Of a stretch of 64,000 nucleotides of DNA, positions 1 to 15,000 are shown piece by piece. The stretch is taken from NCBI GenBank assembly GCA_032622095.1, contig CP136068.1:62768025-62832024 (forward strand), written 5' to 3'. Position 1 is the first letter of the stretch. The number at the start of each line of letters is the position of its first letter. Position numbers and translations under genes: made by a program. This stretch comes from Siphonodentalium dalli (taxonomy: Eukaryota > Mollusca > Scaphopoda > Gadilida > Siphonodentaliidae). Under the pieces are notes generated by a model. The model was given only the letters and a program-made list of their open reading frames with translations. It was not told the origin of the DNA and searched no databases.

Positions 1-3000
1 ACCTAAGTAAATTATATATCATGTACAGATGCAGGACTGTCCATATATGTCCCAACGTCCATATAATATGTCCAGAATCCAGATATTTAGACTCATACCC
101 ATTTCCATTGATGGGCCCTTAAAATTGTGAACCCCAAATTGGAGCCCGTGAAGTGAAAACCTAAGTAAATTATATATATGTCATGTACAGATGCAGGACT
201 GTCCATATATATCCCAACGTCCATATTATATAACCTGAAACCAGATATTTAGACTCATACCCATTTTCCTTTATGGGCCTTTAAAATTGTGAACCCCAAA
301 TTGGAGCCCGTGCAGTGAAAACCTAAGTAAATTATATATATATGTCATGTACAGATGCTGGACGATCCATATATGTCACAATGTCCATATAATATGTCCA
401 GAATCCAGATATTTAGACTCATACCCATTTTCCTTGATGTGCCCTTAAAATGGTGAACCCCAAATTGGAGCCCGTGCAGTGAAAACCTAAGTAAATTATA
501 TATTAGGCATGTACAGATGCAGGACAATCCATGTATATCCCAACGTCCATATAATATGTCCAGAATCCAGATATTTAGACTCATACCCATTTTCCTTGAT
601 GGGCCCTTAATATGGTGAACCCCAAATTGGAGCCCGTGCAGTGAAAACGTAAGTAAATTATATATATGTCATGTACAGATGCAGGACTGTCCATATATGT
701 CCCAACGTCCATATAATATGTCCAGAATCCAGATATTTAGACTCATAACCATTTCCCTTGATGGGCCCTTAAAATTGTGAACCCCAAATTGGAGCCCTTG
801 AAGTGAAAACCTAAGTAAATTATATATTTAGGCATGTTGAGATGCAGGACGATCCATATATATCCCAACGTCCATATAATATGTCCAGAATCCAGATATT
901 TAGACTCATACCTATTTTCTATGATGGGCCCTTAAAATGGTGAACCCCAAATAGAAGCCCGTGCAGTGAAAACCTAAGTAAATTATATATATGTCATGTA
1001 CAGATGCAGGACTGTCAATATATATCCCAACGTCCATATTATATAACCAGAATCCAGATATTTAGACCAATACCCATTTTCCCTGATGACCTTTAAAATG
1101 GTGAACCCCAAATTGGAGCCCGTGCAGTGAAAACCTAAGTAAATTATATATATGTCATGTACAGATGCAGGACTGTCCATATATGTCCCAACGTCCATAT
1201 AATATGTCCAGAAACCAGATATTTAGACTCATACCCATTTTCCTTGATGGGCCCTTAATATGGTGAACCCCAAATTGGAGCCCGTGCAGTGAAACCCTAA
1301 GTAAATTATATATTAGGCATGTACAGATGCAGGACGATCCATGTATGTCCCAACGTCCATATTATATTACCAGAATCCATATATTTAGACTCATACCCAT
1401 TTTCCTTGATGGGCCCTTAATATGGTGAACCCCAAATAGGAGCCCGTGCAGTGAAAACCTAAGTAAATTATATATGTGTCATGTTCAGATGCAGGACGGT
1501 CCATATATGTCCCAACGTCCATATAATATGTCCAGAATCCAGATATTTAGACTCATACCCATTTTCCTTGATGGGCCCTTAATATGGTGAACCCCAAATT
1601 GGAGCCCGTGCAGTGAAAACCTAAGTAAATTATATATATGTCATGTACAGATGCAGGACGATCCATATATATCCCAACGTCCATATTATATAACCAGAAA
1701 CCAGATATTTAGACTCATACTCATTTTCCTTTATGGGCCTTTAAAATTGTGAACCCCAAATTGGAGCCCGTGCAGTGAAAACCTAAGTAAATTATATATA
1801 TGTCATGTACAGATGCTGGACGATCCATATATGTCACAATGTCCATATAATATGTCCAGAATCCAGATATTTAGACTCATACCCATTTTCCTTGATGTGC
1901 CCTTAAAATGGTGAACCCCAAATTGGAGCCCGTGCAGTGAAAACCTAAGTAAATTGTATATTAGGCATGTACAGATGCAGGACAATCCATGTATATCCCA
2001 ACGTCCATATAATATGTCCAGAATCCAGATATTTAGACTCATACCCATTTTCCTTGATGGGCCCTTAATGTGGTGAACCCCAAATTGGAGCCCGTGCAGT
2101 GAAAACGTAAGTAAATTATATATATGTCATGTACAGATGCAGGACTGTCCATATATGTCCCAACGTCCATATAATATGTCCAGAATCCAGATATTTAGAC
2201 TCATACCCATTTCCCTTGATGGGCCCTTAAAATTGTGAACCCCAAATTGGAGCCCTTGAAGTGAAAACCTAAGTAAATTATATATTAGGCATGTTGAGAT
2301 GCAGGACGATCCATATATATCCCAACGTCCATATAATATGTCCAGAATCCAGATATTTAGACTCATACCTATTTTCTATGATGGGCCCTTAAAATGGTGA
2401 ACCCCAAATAGAAGCCCGTGCCGTGAAAACCTAAGTAAATTATATATATGTCATGTACAGACGCAGGACTGTCCATATATATCCCAACGTCCATATTATA
2501 TAACCAGAATCCAGATATTTAGACCAATACCCATTTTCCCGGATGGGCCTTTAAAATGGTGAACCCCAAATTGGAGCCTGTGCAGTGAAAACCTAAGTAA
2601 ATTATATATATGTCATTTACAGATGCAGGACTGTCCATATATGTCCCAACGTCCATATAATATGTCCAGAAACCAGATATTTAGACTCATACCCATTTTC
2701 CTTGATGTGCCCTTAAAATGGTGAACCCCAAATTGGAGCCCGTGCAGTGAAAACCCAAGTAAATTATATATTAGGCATGTACAGATGCAGGACAATCCAT
2801 GTATATCCCAACGTCCATATAATATGTCCAGAATCCAGATATTTAGACTCATACCCATTTTCCTTGATGGGCCCTTAATATGGTGAACCCAAAATTGGAG
2901 CCCGTGCAGTGAAAACGTAAGTAAATTATATATATGTCATGTACAGATGCAGGACGATCCATATATATCCCAACGTCCATATAATATGTCCAGAATCCAG

Positions 3001-3090
3001 ATATTTAGACTCATACCTATTTTCTATGATGGGCCCTTAAAATGGTGAACCCGAAATAGGAGCCCTTGCAGTGAAAACCTAAGTAAATTA
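1..3090. repeat. Satellite block with 1458-bp (9 x 162) periodicity
   Basis: The monomer at 345 recurs almost unchanged at 1803, an offset of 1458 bp. The monomers at 1803 and 2127 recur at 16138 and 16462, an offset of 14335 bp. This block therefore resembles the transitional block at 16.1-18.2 kb more than the regular 9-mers between them. Boundaries are approximate. Confidence 0.7.
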
Positions 3091-6000
3091 TATATATGTC
3101 ATGTACAGATGCAGGACTGTCCATATATATCCCTACGTCCATATTATATAACCAGAAACCAGATATTTAGACTCATACCCATTTCCTTGATGGACCCTTA
3201 AAATAGTGAACCCCAAATTGCAGCCCGTGCAGTGAAAACGTAAGTAAGTTATATATATGTCATGTACAGATGCAGGACGATCCATATATGTCACAATGTC
3301 CATATAATATGTCCAGAATCCAGATATTTAGACTCATACCCATTTTCCTTGATGTGCCCTTAAAATGTTGAACCCCAAATTGGAGCCCGTGCAGTGAAAA
3401 CCTAAGTAAATTATAGATATGTTATGTACAGATGCAGGACTGTCAATATATGTCCCAAAGTCCATGTTATATTCCCAGAATCCAGATATTTAGACTCATA
3501 CCCATTTTCCTTGATGGGCCCTTAATATGGTGAACCCCACATTGGAGCCCGTTCAGTGAAAACCTAAGTAAATTATATATCATGTACAGATGCAGGACTG
3601 TCCATATATGTCCCAACGTCCATATAATATGTCCAGAATCCAGATGTTTAGACTCATACCCATTTCCATTGATGTGCCCTTAAAATTGTGAACCCCAAAT
3701 TGGAGCCCGTGAAGTGAAAACCTAAGTAAATTATATATTAGGCATGTACAGATGCAGGACGATCCATATATATCCCAACGTCCATATAATATGTCCAGAA
3801 TCCAGATATTTAGACTCATACCCATTTTCCTTGATGGGCCCTTAATATGGTGAACCCCAAATTGGAGCCCGTTCAGTGAAAACCTAAGTAAATTATATAT
3901 CATGTACAGATGCAGGACTGTCCATATATGTCCCAACGTCCATATAATATGTCCAGAATCCAGATATTTAGACTCATACCCATTTCCATTGATGGGCCCT
4001 TAAAATTGTGAACCCCAAATTGGAGCCCGTGAAGTGAAAACCTAAGTAAATTATATATATGTCATGTACAGATGCAGGACTGTCCATATATATCCCAACG
4101 TCCATATTATATAACCTGAAACCAGATATTTAGACTCATACCCATTTTCCTTTATGGGCCTTTAAAATTGTGAACCCCAAATTGGAGCCCGTGCAGTGAA
4201 AACCTAAGTAAATTATATATATGTCATGTACAGATGCTGGACGATCCATATATGTCACAATGTCCATATAATATGTCCAGAATCCAGATATTTAGACTCA
4301 TACCCATTTTCCTTGATGTGCCCTTAAAATGGTGAACCCCAAATTGGAGCCCGTGCAGTGAAAACCTAAGTAAATTATATATTAGGCATGTTGAGATGCA
4401 GGACGATCCATATATATCCCAACGTCCGTATAATATGTCCAGAATCCAGATATTTAGACTCATACCTATTTTCTATGATGGGCCCTTAAAATGGTGAACC
4501 CCAAATAGAAGCCCGTGCAGTGAAAACCTAAGTAAATTATATATATGTCATGTACAGATGCAGGACTGTCCATATATATCCCAACGTCCATATTATATAA
4601 CCAGAATCCAGATATTTAGACCAATACCCATTTTCCCTGATGACCTTTAAAATGGTGAACCCCAAATTGGAGCCCGTGCAGTGAAAACCTAAGTAAATTA
4701 TATATATGTCATGTACAGATGCAGGACTGTCCATATATGTCCCAACGTCCATATAATATGTCCAGAATCCAGATATTTAGACTCATACCCATTTTCCTTG
4801 ATGTGCCCTTAAAATGGTGAACCCCAAATTGGAGCCCGTGCAGTGAAAACCTAAGTAAATTATAGATATGTTATGTACAGATGCAGGACTGTCCATATAT
4901 ATCCCAACGTCCATATTATATAACCAGAAACCAGATATTTAGACTCATACCCATTTTCCTTGATGGGCCCTTAATATGGTGAACCCCAAATTGGAGCCCG
5001 TTCAGTGAAAACCTAAGTAAATTATATATCATGTACAGATGCAGGACTGTCCATATATGTCCCAACGTCCATATAATATGTCCAGAATCCAGATATTTAG
5101 ACTCATACCCATTTCCATTGATGGGCCCTTAAAATTGTGAACCCCAAATTGGAGCCTGTGAAGTGAAAACCTAAGTAAATTATATATTAGGCATGTACAG
5201 ATGCAGGACGATCCATATATATCCCAACGTCCATATAATATGTCCAGAATCCAGATATTTAGACTCATACCCATTTTCCTTGATGGGCCCTTAATATGGT
5301 GAACCCCAAATTGGAGCCCGTTCAGTGAAAACCTAAGTAAATTATATATCATGTACAGATGCAGGACTGTCCATATATGTCCCAACGTCCATATAATATG
5401 TCCAGAATCCAGATATTTAGACTCATACCCATTTCCATTGATGGGCCCTTAAAATTGTGAACCCCAAATTGGAGCCCGTGAAGTGAAAACCTAAGTAAAT
5501 TATATATATGTCATGTACAGATGCAGGACTGTCCATATATATCCCAACGTCCATATTATATAACCTGAAACCAGATATTTAGACTCATACCCATTTTCCT
5601 TTATGGGCCTTTAAAATTGTGAACCCCAAATTGGAGCCCGTGCAGTGAAAACCTAAGTAAATTATATATATGTCATGTACAGATGCTGGACGATCCATAT
5701 ATGTCACAATGTCCATATAATATGTCCAGAATCCAGATATTTAGACTCATACCCATTTTCCTTGATGTGCCCTTAAAATGGTGAACCCCAAATTGGAGCC
5801 CGTGCAGTGAAAACCTAAGTAAATTATATATTAGGCATGTTGAGATGCAGGACGATCCATATATATCCCAACGTCCGTATAATATGTCCAGAATCCAGAT
5901 ATTTAGACTCATACCTATTTTCTATGATGGGCCCTTAAAATGGTGAACCCCAAATAGAAGCCCGTGCAGTGAAAACCTAAGTAAATTATATATATGTCAT

Positions 6001-9000
6001 GTACAGATGCAGGACTGTCCATATATATCCCAACGTCCATATTATATAACCAGAATCCAGATATTTAGACCAATACCCATTTTCCCTGATGACCTTTAAA
6101 ATGGTGAACCCCAAATTGGAGCCCGTGCAGTGAAAACCTAAGTAAATTATATATATGTCATGTACAGATGCAGGACTGTCCATATATGTCCCAACGTCCA
6201 TATAATATGTCCAGAATCCAGATATTTAGACTCATACCCATTTTCCTTGATGTGCCCTTAAAATGGTGAACCCCAAATTGGAGCCCGTGCAGTGAAAACC
6301 TAAGTAAATTATAGATATGTTATGTACAGATGCAGGACTGTCCATATATATCCCAACGTCCATATTATATAACCAGAAACCAGATATTTAGACTCATACC
6401 CATTTTCCTTGATGGGCCCTTAATATGGTGAACCCCAAATTGGAGCCCGTTCAGTGAAAACCTAAGTAAATTATATATCATGTACAGATGCAGGACTGTC
6501 CATATATGTCCCAACGTCCATATAATATGTCCAGAATCCAGATATTTAGACTCATACCCATTTCCATTGATGGGCCCTTAAAATTGTGAACCCCAAATTG
6601 GAGCCTGTGAAGTGAAAACCTAAGTAAATTATATATTAGGCATGTACAGATGCAGGACGATCCATATATATCCCAACGTCCATATAATATGTCCAGAATC
6701 CAGATATTTAGACTCATACCCATTTTCCTTGATGGGCCCTTAATATGGTGAACCCCAAATTGGAGCCCGTTCAGTGAAAACCTAAGTAAATTATATATCA
6801 TGTACAGATGCAGGACTGTCCATATATGTCCCAACGTCCATATAATATGTCCAGAATCCAGATATTTAGACTCATACCCATTTCCATTGATGGGCCCTTA
6901 AAATTGTGAACCCCAAATTGGAGCCCGTGAAGTGAAAACCTAAGTAAATTATATATATGTCATGTACAGATGCAGGACTGTCCATATATATCCCAACGTC
7001 CATATTATATAACCAGAAACCAGATATTTAGACTCATACCCATTTTCCTTTATGGGCCTTTAAAATTGTGAACCCCAAATTGGAGCCCGTGCAGAGAAAA
7101 CCTAAGTAAATTATATATATGTTATGTACAGATGCTGGACGATCCATATATGTCACAATGTCCATATAATATGTCCAGAATCCAGATATTTAGACTCATA
7201 CCCATTTTCCTTGATGTGCCCTTAAAATGGTGAACCCCAAATTGGAGCCCGTGCAGTGAAAACCTAAGTAAATTATATATTAGGCATGTACAGATGCAGG
7301 ACAATCCATGTATATCCCAACGTCCATATAATATGTCCAGAATCCAGATATTTAGACTCATACCCATTTTCCTTGATGGGCCCTTAATATGGTGAACCCC
7401 AAATTGGAGCCCGTGCAGTGAAAACCTAAGTAAATTATATATATGTCATGTACAGATGCAGGACTGTCCATATATATCCCTACGTCCATATTATATAACC
7501 AGAAACCAGATATTTAGACTCATACCCATTTCCTTGATGGACCCTTAAAATAGTGAACCCCAAATTGCAGCCCGTGCAGTGAAAACCTAAGTAAATTATA
7601 TATATGTCATGTACAGATGCAGGACGATCCATATATGTCACAATGTCCATATAATATGTCCAGAATCCAGATATTTAGACTCATACCCATTTTCCTTGAT
7701 GTGCCCTTAAAATGGTGAACCCCAAATTGGAGCCCGTGCAGTGAAAACCTAAGTAAATTATAGATATGTTATGTACAGATGCAGGACTGTCAATATATGT
7801 CCCACAGTCCATGTTATATTCCCAGAATCCAGATATTTAGACTCATACCCATTTTCCTTGATGGGCCCTTAATATGGTGAACCCCAAATTGGAGCCCGTT
7901 CAGTGAAAACCTAAGTAAATTATATATCATGTACAGATGCAGTACTGTCCATATATGTCCCAACGTCCATATAATATGTCCAGAATCCAGATGTTTAGAC
8001 TCATACCCATTTCCATTGATGGGCCCTTAAAATTGTGAACCCCGAATTGGAGCCCGTGAAGTGAAAACCTAAGTAAATTATATATTAGGCATGTACAGAT
8101 GCAGGACGATCCATATATATCCCAACATCCATATAATATGTCCAGAATCCAGATATTTAGACTCATACCCATTTTCCTTGATGGGCCCTTAATATGGTGA
8201 ACCCCAAATTGGAGCCCGTTCAGTGAAAACCTAAGTAAATTATATATCATGTACAGATGCAGGACTGTCCATATATGTCCCAACGTCCATATAATATGTC
8301 CAGAATCCAGATATTTAGACTCATACCCATTTCCATTGATGGGCCCTTAAAATTGTGAACCCCAAATTGGAGCCCGTGAAGTGAAAACCTAAGTAAATTA
8401 TATATATGTCATGTACAGATGCAGGACTGTCCATATATATCCCAACGTCCATATTATATAACCTGAAACCAGATATTTAGACTCATACCCATTTTCCTTT
8501 ATGGGCCTTTAAAATTGTGAACCCCAAATTGGAGCCCGTGCAGTGAAAACCTAAGTAAATTATATATATGTCATGTACAGATGCTGGACGATCCATATAT
8601 GTCACAATGTCCATATAATATGTCCAGAATCCAGATATTTAGACTCATACCCATTTTCCTTGATGTGCCCTTAAAATGGTGAACCCCAAATTGGAGCCCG
8701 TGCAGTGAAAACCTAAGTAAATTATATATTAGGCATGTTGAGATGCAGGACGATCCATATATATCCCAACGTCCGTATAATATGTCCAGAATCCAGATAT
8801 TTAGACTCATACCTATTTTCTATGATGGGCCCTTAAAATGGTGAACCCCAAATAGAAGCCCGTGCAGTGAAAACCTAAGTAAATTATATATATGTCATGT
8901 ACAGATGCAGGACTGTCCATATATATCCCAACGTCCATATTATATAACCAGAATCCAGATATTTAGACCAATACCCATTTTCCCTGATGACCTTTAAAAT

Positions 9001-12000
9001 GGTGAACCCCAAATTGGAGCCCGTGCAGTGAAAACCTAAGTAAATTATATATATGTCATGTACAGATGCAGGACTGTCCATATATGTCCCAACGTCCATA
9101 TAATATGTCCAGAATCCAGATATTTAGACTCATACCCATTTTCCTTGATGTGCCCTTAAAATGGTGAACCCCAAATTGGAGCCCGTGCAGTGAAAACCTA
9201 AGTAAATTATAGATATGTTATGTACAGATGCAGGACTGTCCATATATATCCCAACGTCCATATTATATAACCAGAAACCAGATATTTAGACTCATACCCA
9301 TTTTCCTTGATGGGCCCTTAATATGGTGAACCCCAAATTGGAGCCCGTTCAGTGAAAACCTAAGTAAATTATATATCATGTACAGATGCAGGACTGTCCA
9401 TATATGTCCCAACGTCCATATAATATGTCCAGAATCCAGATATTTAGACTCATACCCATTTCCATTGATGGGCCCTTAAAATTGTGAACCCCAAATTGGA
9501 GCCTGTGAAGTGAAAACCTAAGTAAATTATATATTAGGCATGTACAGATGCAGGACGATCCATATATATCCCAACGTCCATATAATATGTCCAGAATCCA
9601 GATATTTAGACTCATACCCATTTTCCTTGATGGGCCCTTAATATGGTGAACCCCAAATTGGAGCCCGTTCAGTGAAAACCTAAGTAAATTATATATCATG
9701 TACAGATGCAGGACTGTCCATATATGTCCCAACGTCCATATAATATGTCCAGAATCCAGATATTTAGACTCATACCCATTTCCATTGATGGGCCCTTAAA
9801 ATTGTGAACCCCAAATTGGAGCCTGTGAAGTGAAAACCTAAGTAAATTATATATTAGGCATGTACAGATGCAGGACGATCCATATATATCCCAACGTCCA
9901 TATAATATGTCCAGAATCCAGATATTTAGACTCATACCCATTTTCCTTGATGGGCCCTTAATATGGTGAACCCCAAATTGGAGCCCGTTCAGTGAAAACC
10001 TAAGTAAATTATATATCATGTACAGATGCAGGACTGTCCATATATGTCCCAACGTCCATATAATATGTCCAGAATCCAGATATTTAGACTCATACCCATT
10101 TCCATTGATGGGCCCTTAAAATTGTGAACCCCAAATTGGAGCCCGTGAAGTGAAAACCTAAGTAAATTATATATATGTCATGTACAGATGCAGGACTGTC
10201 CATATATATCCCAACGTCCATATTATATAACCAGAAACCAGATATTTAGACTCATACCCATTTTCCTTTATGGGCCTTTAAAATTGTGAACCCCAAATTG
10301 GAGCCCGTGCAGAGAAAACCTAAGTAAATTATATATATGTTATGTACAGATGCTGGACGATCCATATATGTCACAATGTCCATATAATATGTCCAGAATC
10401 CAGATATTTAGACTCATACCCATTTTCCTTGATGTGCCCTTAAAATGGTGAACCCCAAATTGGAGCCCGTGCAGTGAAAACCTAAGTAAATTATATATTA
10501 GGCATGTACAGATGCAGGACAATCCATGTATATCCCAACGTCCATATAATATGTCCAGAATCCAGATATTTAGACTCATACCCATTTTCCTTGATGGGCC
10601 CTTAATATGGTGAACCCCAAATTGGAGCCCGTGCAGTGAAAACCTAAGTAAATTATATATATGTCATGTACAGATGCAGGACTGTCCATATATATCCCTA
10701 CGTCCATATTATATAACCAGAAACCAGATATTTAGACTCATACCCATTTCCTTGATGGACCCTTAAAATAGTGAACCCCAAATTGCAGCCCGTGCAGTGA
10801 AAACCTAAGTAAATTATATATATGTCATGTACAGATGCAGGACGATCCATATATGTCACAATGTCCATATAATATGTCCAGAATCCAGATATTTAGACTC
10901 ATACCCATTTTCCTTGATGTGCCCTTAAAATGGTGAACCCCAAATTGGAGCCCGTGCAGTGAAAACCTAAGTAAATTATAGATATGTTATGTACAGATGC
11001 AGGACTGTCAATATATGTCCCACAGTCCATGTTATATTCCCAGAATCCAGATATTTAGACTCATACCCATTTTCCTTGATGGGCCCTTAATATGGTGAAC
11101 CCCAAATTGGAGCCCGTTCAGTGAAAACCTAAGTAAATTATATATCATGTACAGATGCAGTACTGTCCATATATGTCCCAACGTCCATATAATATGTCCA
11201 GAATCCAGATGTTTAGACTCATACCCATTTCCATTGATGGGCCCTTAAAATTGTGAACCCCGAATTGGAGCCCGTGAAGTGAAAACCTAAGTAAATTATA
11301 TATTAGGCATGTACAGATGCAGGACGATCCATATATATCCCAACATCCATATAATATGTCCAGAATCCAGATATTTAGACTCATACCCATTTTCCTTGAT
11401 GGGCCCTTAATATGGTGAACCCCAAATTGGAGCCCGTTCAGTGAAAACCTAAGTAAATTATATATCATGTACAGATGCAGGACTGTCCATATATGTCCCA
11501 ACGTCCATATAATATGTCCAGAATCCAGATATTTAGACTCATACCCATTTCCATTGATGGGCCCTTAAAATTGTGAACCCCAAATTGGAGCCCGTGAAGT
11601 GAAAACCTAAGTAAATTATATATATGTCATGTACAGATGCAGGACTGTCCATATATATCCCAACGTCCATATTATATAACCTGAAACCAGATATTTAGAC
11701 TCATACCCATTTTCCTTTATGGGCCTTTAAAATTGTGAACCCCAAATTGGAGCCCGTGCAGTGAAAACCTAAGTAAATTATATATATGTCATGTACAGAT
11801 GCTGGACGATCCATATATGTCACAATGTCCATATAATATGTCCAGAATCCAGATATTTAGACTCATACCCATTTTCCTTGATGTGCCCTTAAAATGGTGA
11901 ACCCCAAATTGGAGCCCGTGCAGTGAAAACCTAAGTAAATTATATATTAGGCATGTTGAGATGCAGGACGATCCATATATATCCCAACGTCCGTATAATA

Positions 12001-15000
12001 TGTCCAGAATCCAGATATTTAGACTCATACCTATTTTCTATGATGGGCCCTTAAAATGGTGAACCCCAAATAGAAGCCCGTGCAGTGAAAACCTAAGTAA
12101 ATTATATATATGTCATGTACAGATGCAGGACTGTCCATATATATCCCAACGTCCATATTATATAACCAGAATCCAGATATTTAGACCAATACCCATTTTC
12201 CCTGATGACCTTTAAAATGGTGAACCCCAAATTGGAGCCCGTGCAGTGAAAACCTAAGTAAATTATATATATGTCATGTACAGATGCAGGACTGTCCATA
12301 TATGTCCCAACGTCCATATAATATGTCCAGAATCCAGATATTTAGACTCATACCCATTTTCCTTGATGTGCCCTTAAAATGGTGAACCCCAAATTGGAGC
12401 CCGTGCAGTGAAAACCTAAGTAAATTATAGATATGTTATGTACAGATGCAGGACTGTCCATATATATCCCAACGTCCATATTATATAACCAGAAACCAGA
12501 TATTTAGACTCATACCCATTTTCCTTGATGGGCCCTTAATATGGTGAACCCCAAATTGGAGCCCGTTCAGTGAAAACCTAAGTAAATTATATATCATGTA
12601 CAGATGCAGGACTGTCCATATATGTCCCAACGTCCATATAATATGTCCAGAATCCAGATATTTAGACTCATACCCATTTCCATTGATGGGCCCTTAAAAT
12701 TGTGAACCCCAAATTGGAGCCTGTGAAGTGAAAACCTAAGTAAATTATATATTAGGCATGTACAGATGCAGGACGATCCATATATATCCCAACGTCCATA
12801 TAATATGTCCAGAATCCAGATATTTAGACTCATACCCATTTTCCTTGATGGGCCCTTAATATGGTGAACCCCAAATTGGAGCCCGTTCAGTGAAAACCTA
12901 AGTAAATTATATATCATGTACAGATGCAGGACTGTCCATATATGTCCCAACGTCCATATAATATGTCCAGAATCCAGATATTTAGACTCATACCCATTTC
13001 CATTGATGGGCCCTTAAAATTGTGAACCCCAAATTGGAGCCCGTGAAGTGAAAACCTAAGTAAATTATATATATGTCATGTACAGATGCAGGACTGTCCA
13101 TATATATCCCAACGTCCATATTATATAACCTGAAACCAGATATTTAGACTCATACCCATTTTCCTTTATGGGCCTTTAAAATTGTGAACCCCAAATTGGA
13201 GCCCGTGCAGTGAAAACCTAAGTAAATTATATATATGTCTTGTACAGATGCTGGACGATCCATATATGTCACAATGTCCATATAATATGTCCAGAATCCA
13301 GATATTTAGACTCATACCCATTTTCCTTGATGTGCCCTTAAAATGGTGAACCCCAAATTGGAGCCCGTGCAGTGAAAACCTAAGTAAATTATATATTAGG
13401 CATGTTGAGATGCAGGACGATCCATATATATCCCAACGTCCGTATAATATGTCCAGAATCCAGATATTTAGACTCATACCTATTTTCTATGATGGGCCCT
13501 TAAAATGGTGAACCCCAAATAGAAGCCCGTGCAGTGAAAACCTAAGTAAATTATATATATGTCATGTACAGATGCAGGACTGTCCATATATATCCCAACG
13601 TCCATATTATATAACCAGAATCCAGATATTTAGACCAATACCCATTTTCCCTGATGACCTTTAAAATGGTGAACCCCAAATTGGAGCCCGTGCAGTGAAA
13701 ACCTAAGTATATTATATATATGTCATGTACAGATGCAGGACTGTCCATATATGTCCCAACGTCCATATAATATGTCCAGAATCCAGATATTTAGACTCAT
13801 ACCCATTTTCCTTGATGTGCCCTTAAAATGGTGAACCCCAAATTGGAGCCCGTGCAGTGAAAACCTAAGTAAATTATAGATATGTTATGTACAGATGCAG
13901 GACTGTCCATATATATCCCAACGTCCATATTATATAACCAGAAACCAGATATTTAGACTCATACCCATTTTCCTTGATGGGCCCTTAATATGGTGAACCC
14001 CAAATTGGAGCCCGTTCAGTGAAAACCTAAGTAAATTATATATCATGTACAGATGCAGGACTGTCCATATATGTCCCAACGTCCATATAATATGTCCAGA
14101 ATCCAGATATTTAGACTCATACCCATTTCCATTGATGGGCCCTTAAAATTGTGAACCCCAAATTGGAGCCTGTGAAGTGAAAACCTAAGTAAATTATATA
14201 TTAGGCATGTACAGATGCAGGACGATCCATATATATCCCAACGTCCATATAATATGTCCAGAATCCAGATATTTAGACTCATACCCATTTTCCTTGATGG
14301 GCCCTTAATATGGTGAACCCCAAATTGGAGCCCGTTCAGTGAAAACCTAAGTAAATTATATATCATGTACAGATGCAGGACTGTCCATATATGTCCCAAC
14401 GTCCATATAATATGTCCAGAATCCAGATATTTAGACTCATACCCATTTCCATTGATGGGCCCTTAAAATTGTGAACCCCAAATTGGAGCCCGTGAAGTGA
14501 AAACCTAAGTAAATTATATATATGTCATGTACAGATGCAGGACTGTCCATATATATCCCAACGTCCATATTATATAACCAGAAACCAGATATTTAGACTC
14601 ATACCCATTTTCCTTTATGGGCCTTTAAAATTGTGAACCCCAAATTGGAGCCCGTGCAGAGAAAACCTAAGTAAATTATATATATGTTATGTACAGATGC
14701 TGGACGATCCATATATGTCACAATGTCCATATAATATGTCCAGAATCCAGATATTTAGACTCATACCCATTTTCCTTGATGTGCCCTTAAAATGGTGAAC
14801 CCCAAATTGGAGCCCGTGCAGTGAAAACCTAAGTAAATTATATATTAGGCATGTACAGATGCAGGACAATCCATGTATATCCCAACGTCCATATAATATG
14901 TCCAGAATCCAGATATTTAGACTCATACCCATTTTCCTTGATGGGCCCTTAATATGGTGAACCCCAAATTGGAGCCCGTGCAGTGAAAACCTAAGTAAAT

